NCBI RefSeq assembly: GCF_038502225.1
Contig: NC_091374.1
Location: 8,571,151-8,635,150 of the forward strand
Length of the DNA stretch: 64,000 bases
Origin: Cherax quadricarinatus
Lineage: Eukaryota > Arthropoda > Malacostraca > Decapoda > Parastacidae
Reading direction: 5' to 3'
Positions 9,949-21,302 of this stretch are shown here, piece after piece (position 1 is the first letter of the stretch; each line of letters opens with the position of its first letter). The translations under genes and the position numbers were made by a program. The notes beneath the pieces are model-generated. The model searched no databases and was not told the origin of the DNA. It was given only the letters and a program-made list of their open reading frames with translations.

Positions 9949-12900
9949 TCAGGGACCCCGCCCAAGGGAACCCACAGTGAGATTCCTATAACCTTCCGGG
10001 AAACTTTTTTCCCAAGACGCCCCATAAACCAACTTATTCCTACACTTCGTCCTATAGAATCTGGCCGCCAACGCTTTTATCCTCATATCACCCCTTAATC
10101 CCCTCATTCCCCATGAAATGTCCAGATAATCCACTATGATATACATTATAGCCCTTCCTACATCCCTAGACACTCCCCCTACATCCAGTAGTAAAGCCCT
10201 TAAAAGCGACAAACGACCCCCCCCCAACAGTCTGATAACCCCACCCATCCATGATCTCACCCCCTCCAAGGAGGTACAAAAAAAAAACCACATGAAACGC
10301 CGTTTCAACATCACCACAAAACTGACAAAAAGCCTCTTCCACAAATCCCATACTACGTAACACCTCCTTGGAAGCCAGAATCCCCATGATAAACCTATAT
10401 ACTAATTCTCTTACTCTAGCCGGTATCCGCAGCTTACTAAAATCTTTCCAAATAACCCCCCAATCATACGTTGGATACACGGCTACCCCTTGCATAATTC
10501 CTTGACCTTTCACTACCCTCACCAACCGTTTCACTTTGATTTTATCCACCTGTTGCACTGTCAATAAAAATCTCAACATATCTTCACAAACCCTCAATTC
10601 CTTCCCACTCCACCATTTACGTGCCTCCTCCATAACTCTTCCTACTTTGACGCCCCTCACACCCCCTTCCCTCATATACCTCCCCTTGATATATACAGCC
10701 ATGACTCTCAGTCCTAAAGTCAACAAACCTAAACCCCCTCTCCACACATCCGTCATAACTACCTCCTTACTTAACCATGCCCTCCCAAATCCCCACACAA
10801 ACTTCAGCACCCTCCTCTGCATTTCCACAATATCTCGTACCTCTAAGGGAAAAACCTCTGCCACCCCCCATACCTTGCTATAGACAAGTGAATTTACCAC
10901 CACTACCCTCTGATGTAAAGCTAAGTCCCTCGCACTTAAACCTCCTAGTCTACTTAAAACCTTACCCTTGACAGACTCCGAATTTACCCTTCTGCATGCC
11001 TGCACTTCCGCCAAATACCATATCCCACATACCTTGATTCTGTCAACCACTGTCCATCCTAACCCTATCCCCAAGCCCCCCCCTATCCAATTACCGACCT
11101 CTAGTAACCTTGATTTCACCGTATTAACTCTCATTCCGGTATTCATACCAAACATCTGAATCACTCTTCCCACCCTCCTTAACTCCTCCTTACCCCTTAG
11201 CATAACAGTAGTATCATCCACATACCCAACGATGCCCCCTTTGCACCCCCCTTCCATCTCCTGATTGTTCATTACCCTCTCAACAGACTCATAAAAAGGA
11301 TTCTGCACACACGCAAAGAGCAGCTGTGACATCGGACAGCCCTGTCTCAAACCTCTCTCCATTGGTACACTTTCACCCAACCTCCCATTGACCTGTACCC
11401 TCACCTCTGCCCCATCATACAGGGTGTTCACCCACCTCACTACCCCCTCCCGAAAACCCAACCTCTCTAAGCAAACCCCTAAGAAATCTCTGTCCACGCA
11501 ATCATAAGCATTCACCCAATCTAAACCTAGTATTCCCCCTCCCGAACATCTCTCTAGAAAATCCCTAATCACACCATGTCCATCCCTCATCCTTCTTCCC
11601 GGAATTCCCAACTGTCCCCTATGTAACACTAAACCCAACACTTTCCTCATTCTGTTGCCCAAAACCTTAGCAAAAATCTTGTAATCCGAGCACATTAACG
11701 TAATCGCACGATAATCATTCAAAACTCGGCATTCCTTCTTTTTGGGCACTAAAACCGTGACACCCGTTCTTTGTGATTTCCCCATCCTCCCACTATTTAA
11801 CATACAATTCAAAACCCCCACCAAACAATGCCTTACACTCCCCCAATGATACCTATAAAAATCGTTTGGTAGTCCGTCTATGCCTGGGGTTTTACCCTGG
11901 CACATCCCAAAAACTGCCTCCTCCACCTCCTCTACAGTAATACTACCCTCGATTCTGTTACTGTCCTGCTCACTTAATACTCTATTAAACCCTTCATCCC
12001 CAAACCGTCCCTCACCCACTCCCCTGCCATCCCTCCTCCACTTCTCCCTAAACCAAAAATCTGCATACAAACTAATATTTTCCGTGGTGGATAGGCCTTG
12101 ACCCTCCTCAAAGCCACCCCCCCCTGTACCTACCTCAATATACGCCAAGGTGGTCTTCGCCTGCCGTTCCTTAAACCTCCTTAATACAAAACCCGATGGC
12201 CTATCTCCCCTTAAGACATCCTCCAACCCTGCCCTAACTCGAATTGCCTCAAATTTTTCATTGTGAATTTCCGCCAACCTATTTCGCAAACGTTCCATGT
12301 CCTCACTCCGCCCCACACGTTCCTCTGCATAACAGTCATTTAACTGACCCTCAAGATAATTTTGTAGGCCATAGCTCCACCTAGCCATCTCCTTACCCCG
12401 TACTTTAAAAAATTTCCCTATTTCAACTTTAGCCCTCATTTCCCACCAATCCAGCAAATCCATTTCCATATTCCTAGTCTCCCACAAGGATTTCCACCAA
12501 TCTTCAAACCCCGTAGGTTCATCCTTTTCCCTAAGTAGCCTCACATTTAATTTCCAATATCCTGCATAAACCCTCACTATGCCATCTACCCTCAAATCTG
12601 CTATAACAGCACGATGATCAGAAAAACCCACATCGATAGTCCTCACCCTCTCCACACCTATGCCCTGCCTAACATAAATCCTATCTAACCTTGCCTCATA
12701 TCCCCTACGAATAAAAGTGTGCTCCACTCCATATCCCCTACTTCCCACCACATCTACTGCTCCAACATCTCGCAAAACATCCCGCAGGACCCCCAAAACA
12801 CAACCCGCCCCCCTCGGAACCACATCACCCTTCCTAATGACACAATTCCAATCCCCACCAATCACCGTAAAAGCAGGTAAACCTCTCAAGTGATATACCA

Positions 12901-13267
12901 GAACCTCGCGTACAAAATCCACCTTCACTCTAGTGTTACTAGTTGCTGGCATGTACACACCTACAAAACTAACCCTCCTGGCCCCCCAAAACCCATCCAC
13001 CCTGACAACCCTCCCACCCCCCCCCTCCTCCCAACCCAGGATACGCAAAGGACTGGTCTCCTTTACCGCCACAGCCACACCTCCTTTCAACCTCAAAGCA
13101 TCACATGTAAACAACCTATAACCTTTCAACAACAGCTCACATCCTAACCTATGGTTATGTTCCTGCAAAAAACAGACATCAATGCTAAATCTCCTCAAAA
13201 CCCACTCTAACCATACCCTCTTGACCTCGTTTTTAAGACCGTTTACATTGAAAGTTACACACCTGAA
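9949..13267 (-). pseudogene. LINE copy 2 ORF2: APE endonuclease / reverse transcriptase, one frameshift
   Basis: This is the same protein as copy 1 ORF2. It reads VTFNVNGL just after the ORF1 stop, then QEHN, GDWNCVIRKGD, SDHRAV, motif A LDWVNAYDCVD, motif B RQGCPMSQLLFA, catalytic YVDD and a C-terminal zinc finger starting CQFC. The reading switches frame at an A10 homopolymer (10278-10287) between AFHVVFF and the cysteine completing the zinc finger. The last 110 or so residues (to 9949) then continue in the new frame and align with copy 1. One base lost or gained in the run explains it; a sequencing error is equally possible. No in-frame ATG is seen near the start. Confidence 0.85.
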
Positions 13268-13269
13268 TT

Positions 13270-14529
13270 TTACAAGAAAGGCGGCTTACCCCTGTGCCGC
13301 TGAGGCTTACTTGATCCTCCTTTCATAGGTCTCGGTTCTTCTCTATCAATCCCTCTTTCCTGCCCTCCAACCCCTCCCTGTCCCTTCCCACCTAGCTTCC
13401 CATTGCCCCCCCCTCCTCCCTGACTTGCCTTTGCAACCACAGCTGCCCACATCTTCCTCCCAGGCCTCTGCGCTGGTGTGAGGACCTCGTCCATGTCTGA
13501 TGCCCCCGCTGATCTCTTGCGGGAGCTACCCTCTACATACATTTCTTCTTCAACCACATCTTCTTGATGGACCTCCACCACCACCTTGCTCTCCTTTCGA
13601 ACCTCACTCAAATCTTCCTTACTCTGCTTCTGTTCATCCATCACCTTGTCATCACCTGACCTCACATCACTTTCCACACCAAGCACCGACTCTTCCAAAA
13701 AATCCTTCAGCACAGCCTCCAAAATCCCGTCCTGAGCTGACTCTGCATTATCTAACGGCCTGTCTGACGGCGATATTCCCTCCCCTCCCGTTTCCACTGG
13801 TAGTGTAACACACGTCTCCAAAACCACCTCTGCCCTGTCGACCTCCTCACTCCATAGGCCTGTACCCCGTCTTTCCACTTCATCCGTCATAACATCCGTG
13901 GCTTCTAATGGCGTATCCACAGCAGCTGTCTCCTGACGCCTAGGCTCCTGTCTCCTGGGGCATTGTGCCACCATGTGCTCATAAGAGTCACATAAACGGC
14001 ACGTCTTCCTCTGCCCCGCATAGTGAACAAAAACCTGTGTTCTATGGTTACGCAATGTAACATATGATGGTATCGGTCTCCTCAGGGTCATTTTCAGTGT
14101 GCATGATCCTTCCGGCATCCCCTCATAAGGGCCGTCCCTCCACATTCCCATGCTCGTCGAGTGTACAGTTCCATAACCACTGAACACATCTTGGATGCTG
14201 TATGCTGTTGCCTCAAAAGGTACATTCCTTACCTTCACCCAAGTAAAATACTTAGACACATCATGCAAGCATACTTCCACTGCCGAATTTATACTCATCC
14301 GTCGTTCTTGAAATTCATCTACGATGGTAGAGTAGAAGTCAGCCCTCATGAACTTCACGAAGACCCTTGACATTCCATTCAGTGCCACACCATACAGCTC
14401 TTCGTTGGGGATGCCATAACAGTCCCTGATAATGCTTGGCAGGAGAACGTTCATCGTGTCGTTGCTTAAAGTTCCTCTAACCAGCTGAATGCAGACAGTA
14501 TTAATGCGCCGGTACAGTCGGTCCGCCAT
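13270..14529 (-). CDS. LINE copy 2 ORF1: zinc-knuckle nucleic-acid-binding protein
   Basis: 419 aa, colinear with copy 1 ORF1. It starts MADRLYRRINTV in the same CAAGATGGCGG context. It keeps the RRM-like VKVRNVPFEATAYSIQDVF, a CX2CX4HX4C knuckle (CRLCDSYEHMVAQC) and an acidic Ser/Glu-rich segment, and ends RHRGKPPFL. It is uninterrupted. ORF2 begins after two extra bases following the TAA, compared with one base after TGA in copy 1. Confidence 0.87.
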   Translation of the reverse strand: MADRLYRRINTVCIQLVRGTLSNDTMNVLLPSIIRDCYGIPNEELYGVALNGMSRVFVKFMRADFYSTIVDEFQERRMSINSAVEVCLHDVSKYFTWVKVRNVPFEATAYSIQDVFSGYGTVHSTSMGMWRDGPYEGMPEGSCTLKMTLRRPIPSYVTLRNHRTQVFVHYAGQRKTCRLCDSYEHMVAQCPRRQEPRRQETAAVDTPLEATDVMTDEVERRGTGLWSEEVDRAEVVLETCVTLPVETGGEGISPSDRPLDNAESAQDGILEAVLKDFLEESVLGVESDVRSGDDKVMDEQKQSKEDLSEVRKESKVVVEVHQEDVVEEEMYVEGSSRKRSAGASDMDEVLTPAQRPGRKMWAAVVAKASQGGGGGNGKLGGKGQGGVGGQERGIDREEPRPMKGGSSKPQRHRGKPPFL

Positions 14530-14623
14530 CTTGGCGCTAATACTATGTTTTCCTCACCAGGTGGCGTGCAAGAGAACCAGTAGAAGCGTCCTCTCTCCCC
14601 GCAGGTCGAGAGACGAATGTAGC
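14521..14623 (-). promoter_or_regulatory. LINE copy 2 5' UTR with YY1-like motif
   Basis: The 94-nt leader shares CACCTGGTG, GAGAGGACGCTTCT-like and GTCTCTCGACCTGCGG-like blocks with copy 1. CCAAGATGGCGG spans the ORF1 start codon. Confidence 0.5.
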
Positions 14624-14632
14624 ACCACCATT
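14624..14632. repeat. Target-site duplication, 5' side of LINE copy 2
   Basis: ACCACCATT, matching 8525-8533. Confidence 0.72.
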
Positions 14633-14636
14633 AGCG

Positions 14637-14706
14637 GTGGCAGCAATCGCAGCAGTATTAGCAAGAACGGCAGCAGTAGCAGCGGCGGCAGCAGCAGTTG
14701 CAGCCT
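14637..14706. repeat. Imperfect CAG/AGC trinucleotide tract
   Basis: Interrupted gcagcagtagcagcggc-type triplets. Read forward they encode a serine-rich stretch, but no gene context supports translation. Confidence 0.7.
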
Positions 14707-14867
14707 AACCCAGTGAAGTAGGCATGTTCAGGGCTCCATGAAAACTTTGCGATTTGACTGTTGTGGACATGAGTGTCCTGCTCACCACCACCAAGAAACA
14801 CGCTCCCATAAACTTCCATTTTAATTAGTTTTACAGAGAGTTGTTCCGAGGAATCTGTAATACTGCG

Positions 14868-15054
14868 TTTTTACCGCCCCTCAAGGGAGGTTCCTTGACG
14901 CTGGTGAGGGGCTCTTGATCTAGGGAATTAGATCTGTGCTCTGGTTCCCTGAATTGAGCCTGAATACCTTCCATCACCCCCCCCCCTCACGTGCGCTGTA
15001 TAATCCTAGGGGTTTAGCGCTCCCCATGATTATAATAATAGTAATTTACCGCAG
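14868..15054. repeat. Interspersed repeat family A (CCCCTCAAGGGAGGTTCC ... GGTTTAGCGCTCCCC)
   Basis: A block of about 185 bp starting CCCCTCAAGGGAGGTTCC and ending in a TTTAGCGCT segment followed by an ATT-rich tail. The left half recurs at 59388-59500. The right end recurs inverted at 16271-16320, 24165-24215 and 59075-59160. The (ATT)n tail suggests a SINE or a LINE 3' end. A retroposon origin is inferred. Confidence 0.7.
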
Positions 15055-15078
15055 CTACTTTAACTGAAATTGTTTTAT

Positions 15079-15415
15079 TTCTGTAGGTGAAGTTACTTCA
15101 GAAAATTAGAAAACTCTATATTGGTTCGTATCTTGCAAAGGATATCAACGATAATTCAGATTCAAGTTAAAAGTTAGGAGTGTTAATAATTAAAAGTTAG
15201 GAGTTTCAACATTTTTTTAGACTAATGGTTTTTTTAATCCCTTCGTAAGGCAGGAATAAAAAAAATCATTAGTCTAAAAAAAATGTTGAAACTCCTAACT
15301 CTTAATTATTAACACTCCTAACTTTTAACTTGAATCTGAAATATCTTTTGACATCCTTTGCAAGATACTAAGCAATATAGAGCTTTCTAATTTTCTGGTG
15401 TAACCTCACTGAATT
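15079..15415. mobile_element. 337-bp fold-back (inverted-repeat) element
   Basis: Two arms of about 160 bases are almost perfect reverse complements around a short centre at about 15240-15255. Examples are GAAAATTAGAAA...CTATATTG on the left and its complement at 15380-15395, and gttaggagtgttaataatta against its complement near 15310. The arms contain a nested repeat, aaaagttaggagt, twice each. No ORF is present. It is probably a fold-back MITE; no clear flanking duplication was identified. Confidence 0.8.
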
Positions 15416-15419
15416 AAAG

Positions 15420-15925
15420 AATAAATTTAATTAAAAAAAAAATTCTTGCGATTTACTTTAAAATGCATATTTTCTATTAGGAGTGAATATTTAAAATTCC
15501 CTTCCAGTTTCTTTCAAGACAGGCACGTTTTACAATGGGAACCAACAGATAGTTCTGAGTACAGGCCGCATAATTAACATGAATACTGTATAAGGTAATA
15601 ATTCACAGATAACCCGAACTAAGAAGAGGAAGCTTATGACCATGTTTCAGTCTCCTTAACTACTGTCAACTCACAATGGAACCAACCTTCGTATAAAATA
15701 TTTTTATTTACATTAACATTAAATGAAATATCAATCATCTGAAGTTCCTCTTAATTCCAGCTTCTTAAACCCGGAATTACATAAAACGAGTGTTTTGAAA
15801 ACGTCGATAGAAACATTAGTCAATATCCTAACTTGTGAGCCACCGTCTGGCACGCTTAACATCATTCTTTAATATTACCATTCCTTTTATCTACATATAC
15901 TTCTAGAAACCACACATGGGTCCGA
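15420..15925. other. Intergenic stretch, no gene seen
   Basis: A+T-rich sequence without a persuasive ORF or repeat. Confidence 0.5.
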
Positions 15926-15929
15926 GATT

Positions 15930-15978
15930 GTCTATCTGCAACCTGTCCTCCGAATAGAAGGACAGGTCGCAGATAGAC
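15930..15978. repeat. Hairpin with a 20-bp stem
   Basis: GTCTATCTGCAACCTGTCCT and its complement (one mismatch) are separated by about nine bases. It stands alone in unique-looking DNA. It may be a fold-back relic, or a small structured RNA if transcribed. Confidence 0.75.
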
Positions 15979-16270
15979 TGCGTCCTCAGATTATCTAACA
16001 TATTATTCACGTATAGTGAACGGACAATAACAAACAGGCAACACGAGACGTAGAACTTTGGTATCCCCACTCGCCATGTTCAGGATGGAAGCAGTGTTGC
16101 TATCTCATCAGCAATATAACGGACTGCCATCTACCTAAGGTGAAAAAACGCAAGTCTAAAACCACGTTTAATAACAGTCACTGTGTTGGAATCGGTATAC
16201 TTCAAAACAAACTTGAACTGGATACTAACGAGGCAAGAATTTTTTTTATTAAAGACAACTTTTCACTTGG

Positions 16271-16400
16271 TGATTTATTATTATAATCAAAAGAAGCGCT
16301 AAACCGCAAGGGTTATACAGCGATTCACTTACCTGAAGGTTACCTGGAGGTTATTCCGGGGATCAACGCCCCCGCGGCCCGGTCCATGACCAGGCCTCTC
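16271..16400 (-). mobile_element. Juxtaposed repeat family A end and CR1-like LINE 3' tail
   Basis: 16271-16320 is the inverted end of family A (AAGCGCTAAACC next to an ATTATTATAATC tail). 16327-16400 read on the minus strand is the GCGGGGGCGTTGATCCCCGG tail followed by CTCCAGGTAA-like repeats. The same tail ends the LINE at 41273 and recurs at 19241-19289. Confidence 0.65.
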
Positions 16401-16409
16401 TTGGTGACA

Positions 16410-17185
16410 AGTTATGAATAACTTTTGTTTGCAAAACAGCTGCGCAGTAGTAAAAGTAAATAAATATTTATTATATCGAGGAGACCTGAAACTAAAAAAG
16501 TATTTTATTTTTCACGTCCTGTTGGCTTTTTTAAAATGAATGGATGAACTCTTGTTAAAATTTTTCTAAAAAATATATATACATGTACTGTATATACGAA
16601 GACAAATATGCGTAAAGAAACAAGAACATAGCAATTTGTCTCTCCAGCAAGTGCTTACGTATTTTCTAAAGGTCGTCCATTAAAATACGAAACCCGTGCA
16701 TAAATCATTAAGTAATTAGCAGAGTGCTGCAATACGTTGTAAGATTTTCTACGGTCTACATCGCCAAAGCTTTGAACAAGTCAGTTTGTGTGCAATAAAA
16801 TGCCTTAAATGTGCTTTCGTTAGCCTAACTCACTCATTAATGCAACAACCCCCTCACATTATTTCACATACAGATGCTGCTCGCTCCTTGCGCAGACATA
16901 TGAAATCTTAATGAAAACACTCGCACGGCGCTACACAATTTAAAAGGATAGCTTTTTAACTGAAAAGTCCATGTATCCCACACACCAGTGGCATGAAGAA
17001 CCATTTTCCGAAAGAGACAAGCCTTGCCTAAGTCTCATAAAAACAGGAACACATCCTTAAGTGAGGTTTATGAGGACACGGGTATCTTGTGGGTGTACTG
17101 AAAATACTGACAGTAGCAACCCTTCCCCTGTTATCGTACTAACCCTTCCCAACACACTCTTCCCCTTTTATCCTTCCTTCAAACA
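16410..17185. other. Intergenic stretch, no gene seen
   Basis: No ORF of note. A+T-rich, with a short ta/at run near 16575. A 10-unit (AC)n microsatellite begins at about 17186. Confidence 0.5.
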
Positions 17186-17205
17186 CACACACACACACAC
17201 ACACA
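17186..17205. repeat. (AC)n microsatellite
   Basis: Ten CA units. Confidence 0.9.
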
Positions 17206-17315
17206 GTCATGCCTGCCGTTTAGAAAAAGAACACTGTATTCAGATCAACCCTGGAAGCGTAATAACCTTGGATATAATCAAACAAGGCAATGTGGCATTT
17301 CTATTGGTGTCCGTT

Positions 17316-17480
17316 TTAGGTCCTCCCACAACAGTTTACCAACTCCAAGGTATCTACCGCTAGGTAACAGGGAAAGTAGGTGTTTGGAGACTTGCCCATA
17401 CGTCTCGCCTCAGAGTGGGATTCGACCCCAAGTCCTCTCGGGTGTGAGCCTGCAGCGCTAACCACTATGTTACTATAAAT
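17316..17480 (-). mobile_element. tRNA-derived SINE with shared decapod-type central domain
   Basis: On the minus strand ATAGTGGTTAGCGCTGCAGG (A box) and GGTCGAATCCC (B box) form a tRNA-like head. A body follows: TTACCTAGCGGTAGATACC ... GTTGGTAAACTGTTGTGGG. That body matches the bodies of SINEs at 23136-23410 and 33465-33720, whose heads differ. Confidence 0.72.
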
Positions 17481-17769
17481 ATTTTCCAAACAGCAAGAAA
17501 TAATAAGGTATTGAGCACAAGACGTAAGGTCCGTTCTGCAATACCTTCTCTCTTTTGTCCTCCATCCATCTTGGGCAATCCCGCCTTCACCACATACCCT
17601 CGGTAACCACATTTTATCCACCTTCTCAAGAGGTCTTGTACCCATTCCCACTGGTGACAAGAGGCGACACGCAGCATGAGGGAATTTTATGTGATCATAC
17701 ATCTGAAGTATTTTTCTGTTGAGACGTGGAGGCCTCCCTCGAGACAAGAACAATACACTATGTAAATCA

Positions 17770-18048
17770 CCCGCCGCCCAGACACCACCCGAGGGAATAT
17801 CAACATCACTGGGTGTCAGTCCCGCCGCCTACACACCACCTCAGGGAACATCAACATCACTGGTTGTCACTGCCGCTCAGATACATCCCAAGAGAACATC
17901 AACATCACTGGTTGTCACTGACGCTCAGGTACATCCCTAGAAAACATCATCACTGGTTGTCACTGACGCTCAGATACATCCCCAATAAACATCAACATCA
18001 CTAGTTGTCTCTGACGCTCTGATACATTCCCAGAGAACATCATCACTT
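17770..18048. repeat. Minisatellite, period about 50 bp
   Basis: Five to six diverged units of the type acatcaacatcactggttgtcactgac... separated by a ccgctcagatacatccc-like segment. Unit length varies by loss of trinucleotides. Confidence 0.85.
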
Positions 18049-18049
18049 A

Positions 18050-19238
18050 TTAACCCTTCTCGCTGCCAGCCCTTACGTGAAACCTGACATTTGTAACGTT
18101 ACATTAATCTGCAGCACTAGTAGCCGTCTGTTCCATATTCATAACGCACGTGAGGCGGTCCTTTTGCATAAGTAATGTTTTAAAATAAAATCTAAAGTAT
18201 TAGTGTTTTTACACTTGCAGCCTCCGTTGGTGCTGCTACACAGTACAAAAAAATGCATTAATCATTTATGTAACCCCTTTCTCTCCCTCACTGCTTTCCT
18301 TCCTCCTTCTCGTCTTCTGTTCATCCCAAGACAGTGCACCACGAACATAACTCTGCTCCTATAAATGAACACCGAAGATGCACCTATATCTACTTCCCAC
18401 CTCGACCATTCCTCTACCTTCCTCCACTACCTGATAAACACCAATATACATACAACTACTTTCTACACATGTAATGCACCAACCATCGTCCAGTATATAA
18501 ATCTCCCTCCTATATTAGCACCTATGATCACGAGCATCCTACTTCGGCTGCTGCTCCTTCTGTTGCTGCTGCTTCTGCTACTGCTGCTTTTGCTGCTCCG
18601 CTGCCTCTTCTTCCACCCATCTTCCCCTCTACGAAAGACTTAACATCTCTATCAACCTACCAACGCTATTAGTACTACTTTCACTATGCTACTGCTACTA
18701 ACACCATGCTACTAGTACAGCTGCCATCTTACAACTGTTACTGACAGTACTACTACTAACATACTGCTAGTATTATTACTACTAGCAGATAATAATGCTA
18801 GTGCAGTTAATACAAAACTATTTGGAGATGGTTTGTTGGTGATCAGTGATCTTATGGAAATTAACTATTTTTTGTGCTGGGTTCTGGATAAATTTAAGCT
18901 AGATCATCCTTATATAATGTAGATATAATCTGTTAACATGACTAATAATCTACGCTAGTATATAAATGACTATAAATGTACAGATGTTTATCCATGTCTT
19001 CTTCTAAATAACAACAGTAATTAATAATAATAATAATGACAATCTGCCAGCAGTACTTGCTAGGCTTCTGCATCATAAAATCACAAAACTACACGAAAAT
19101 TCTTCCGGCAAATGTCACTCATTAAATATATAGTCCTTCCCATTCGTCACTAATATAGCGGTTAATTTTCGCACTAATAATGATTAATGTTCACATTTGA
19201 ACGTTTTATTTTCTCGGCCGCTTCTATTTCCAGACGTG
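18050..19238. other. Intergenic stretch with a CTG/CTT tract
   Basis: 18541-18600 is an interrupted ctg/ctt triplet tract that reads as leucines in one frame. Diffuse 'tactactacta' motifs occupy 18670-18790. A short open frame at 18365-18643 spans the tract, but nothing supports it as a gene. Confidence 0.55.
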
Positions 19239-19240
19239 TT

Positions 19241-19289
19241 CCGCGGGGGCGTTGACCCCCGGAACTCTCTCCAGGTATACTCCAGGTAA
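19241..19289 (+). mobile_element. CR1-like LINE 3' tail fragment
   Basis: CCGCGGGGGCGTTGACCCCC followed by GGAACTCTCTCCAGGTA and a repeated CTCCAGGTAA. It is the same tail as at 41220-41273 and (inverted) 16327-16400. The short 3'-terminal direct repeats are typical of CR1-group elements. Confidence 0.7.
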
Positions 19290-19714
19290 TGTCACATCAC
19301 TGCTGAATACCCTACCGAGCTGCAGCCTCCTTACATGTACTCAATAGGGTCATCATATGAATCCTGGCTACACTTGTAAATTGACTCCCGCAAGTATACT
19401 CGCCAAATCCTAGCCTACTGGACACATGATACCAGACTTGTTACCTAAAGTTGCCACCACCCATATTCTCCTTATAGATGTCTCGGCGATAGTGAGCGAC
19501 TTATGTCTCAACAAGCATTCTCTTGAATATAACTGTTTAAAAACTGGGACTTCACGTAAGAACATACACAAAGGGTAGTTACTGTCTTCCCATCGCAGTT
19601 TCAAAGCATATGTCCGACAGTGGGTTAGTCATCTTGTGAAAATGTGAGGTTCTCGGCAATCTCCAATTCTTTTTGAATGCGTGTCTGAATTGCGTTGTAT
19701 AATCTCCCAGATGT

Positions 19715-19800
19715 CCAATCCCTCATGCATAAGCCTGTCGCAATACATTTCCCATACCCAATCCCTCATGCATAAGCCTGTCGCAATACATTTCCCATAC
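19715..19800. repeat. Tandem duplication of 43 bp
   Basis: Two essentially identical 43-base units beginning ccaatccctcatgcataagc. Confidence 0.9.
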
Positions 19801-19809
19801 CCTATCTCA

Positions 19810-20520
19810 TTCTGGGCCAATTATCACTGCTCAAGCAACCTAGGCTACGCTGACTTCAGGATGAAAGCTAAAGGCGTGCCCATACCATATGATGCTCACA
19901 TGGTGCCACACCAAAAGGTTCTTGGCTCATAATGTGTTGACTTAATGTTTGACCCCATATGACCTGGCCTGGGCCCAGACCAGCGACCCAACCAGATATA
20001 GCGTACCCATTTAAAAATAAACAGTGATATTCTAAAATTTAATCTGGGGAATAAGTCGTACCCCACATCACAATAATTATATGATTTACTATGCACCAGC
20101 ACATAAACTAAAACTAATGATTATAAATGTTGCGATGATTATACTTCGAAATCTCTATTAATTAAATGAAGGATATAAAATATCTCTGCAATTGCAGTGG
20201 CCGTGGACGCCACTGCAGCATCCGCAACAGCAATGTAAGTGCATTACTGAACTATTTTCCTACGAAATTTAAGAGAAAAAAATTTCCTAACAATTTATCA
20301 AGTAACAAATTTGTGGTGCAGACAGACAGCTGATGAAGTGTCCAGCACCTTGTGAGGTCTTGGTGTGGCTCACTCTCTTCCAGCGTCCTCCTTTCACCAC
20401 AGCTCATTATTTAACTGCTAAGACATGCAGCATTCTATACAGCAAGAAAAGCAGCGGGAGATTCATCTGTAAAAACTTGCATTTGTGGTCACAGTGGGGC
20501 CTATGCTAACCTCCCTATGG
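19810..20520. other. Intergenic stretch, no gene seen
   Basis: Nothing recognisable; no long ORF. Confidence 0.5.
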
Positions 20521-20529
20521 TGTATAAAT

Positions 20530-20646
20530 ATACCTGGTTGGATAAATCTTACTGAAGCCAGCTGGTCCAGTGGCTTGTGCACTGACCTGGAGTTTTACGA
20601 CTCACTCACCATGGGTTCAAACCCCACCTGTTCCTTTTTTTTTTTT
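20530..20646 (+). mobile_element. tRNA-derived SINE with Pol III terminator-like T run
   Basis: An upstream block atacctggttggataaatc leads into an A box (AGCTGGTCCAGTGGC) and a B box (GGGTTCAAACCCC). A T12 run at 20635-20646 then follows, as expected for Pol III termination. A second member of this family is split at 29441-29521 and 31477-31530. Confidence 0.75.
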
Positions 20647-20649
20647 AGC

Positions 20650-21225
20650 TGTAAACGTTAGTAAACATACAGCATTCCACTGTGTTGTATTAAAGTTGCC
20701 GTGGTCGCCGCCACTCGCCTCTGAGTAGAAGGGAAAGGACGTCTTTGCTTCGAGATCCTTTATTTACCAGAGGTTGCGAGGTATAATAGCGACATTAATT
20801 ATGACATGGCCGTTTGTATATGCGTGTGCATGTTAAAGTGCATAATTATTGAGTAAAATTCTATATGTTTTTTAAAGAATTTTGGTTATTAACGACGTTA
20901 TTCTACCTCTGCTTTACATAACTTATGTGGTGTAAATAAGCTTCAAAGAACACAATGACGGCAGGAATTACTTTCATTTTTATTTTAATTTGTACTTTCC
21001 TGTATTTTTTTGTTTTTGCCTTGTGGAGTCTTTGAAAATTTTCCCTGCAATTTCAAGCTCAGTAACTTCGGAAAAATCAAAGCTTCAGACAGCCTCCTTC
21101 CTCGATCGAGCCTATCTTAGAGTGCTCCACTGTATGTAATTTCGAATACATATACATGCGTGCCTGCATATGAGGGTGCTAGTATAACTGCATGCCAAGT
21201 GTATGGCTCACCAACGTTTTTTCTG
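20650..21225. other. Intergenic stretch, no gene seen
   Basis: No gene or repeat recognised. Confidence 0.45.
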
Positions 21226-21302
21226 GCCGGGGGGGGGGGGGGTTGAGGCACCCCACCTGACCCATTTTTTTGCCGGGGGATGGGGGGGGGTTGAGGCACC
21301 GC
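21226..21302. repeat. Duplicated G-run/ttgaggcacc unit, quadruplex-prone
   Basis: Two copies of a unit with G runs of 8 to 13 followed by ttgaggcacc and cctgaccc. On the plus strand the closely spaced G runs could form G-quadruplexes. Confidence 0.7.

Larger units (their letters stand above)
8534..14623 (-). mobile_element. Nearly full-length L1/Tx1-like non-LTR retrotransposon, copy 2
   Basis: About 6.1 kb on the minus strand with the same order as copy 1: leader, ORF1 (419 aa), ORF2 and 3' UTR. It is clearly a different subfamily member, since the proteins are related but diverged. The 3' UTR shares a block with copy 1 (about 9028-9560 versus 645-1260). It carries about 460 extra bases between that block and the tail, including a (TA)n/(CA)n tract at 8769-8830. 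Nine-base duplications flank the element. ORF2 has one frameshift in an A10 run. Confidence 0.85.
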
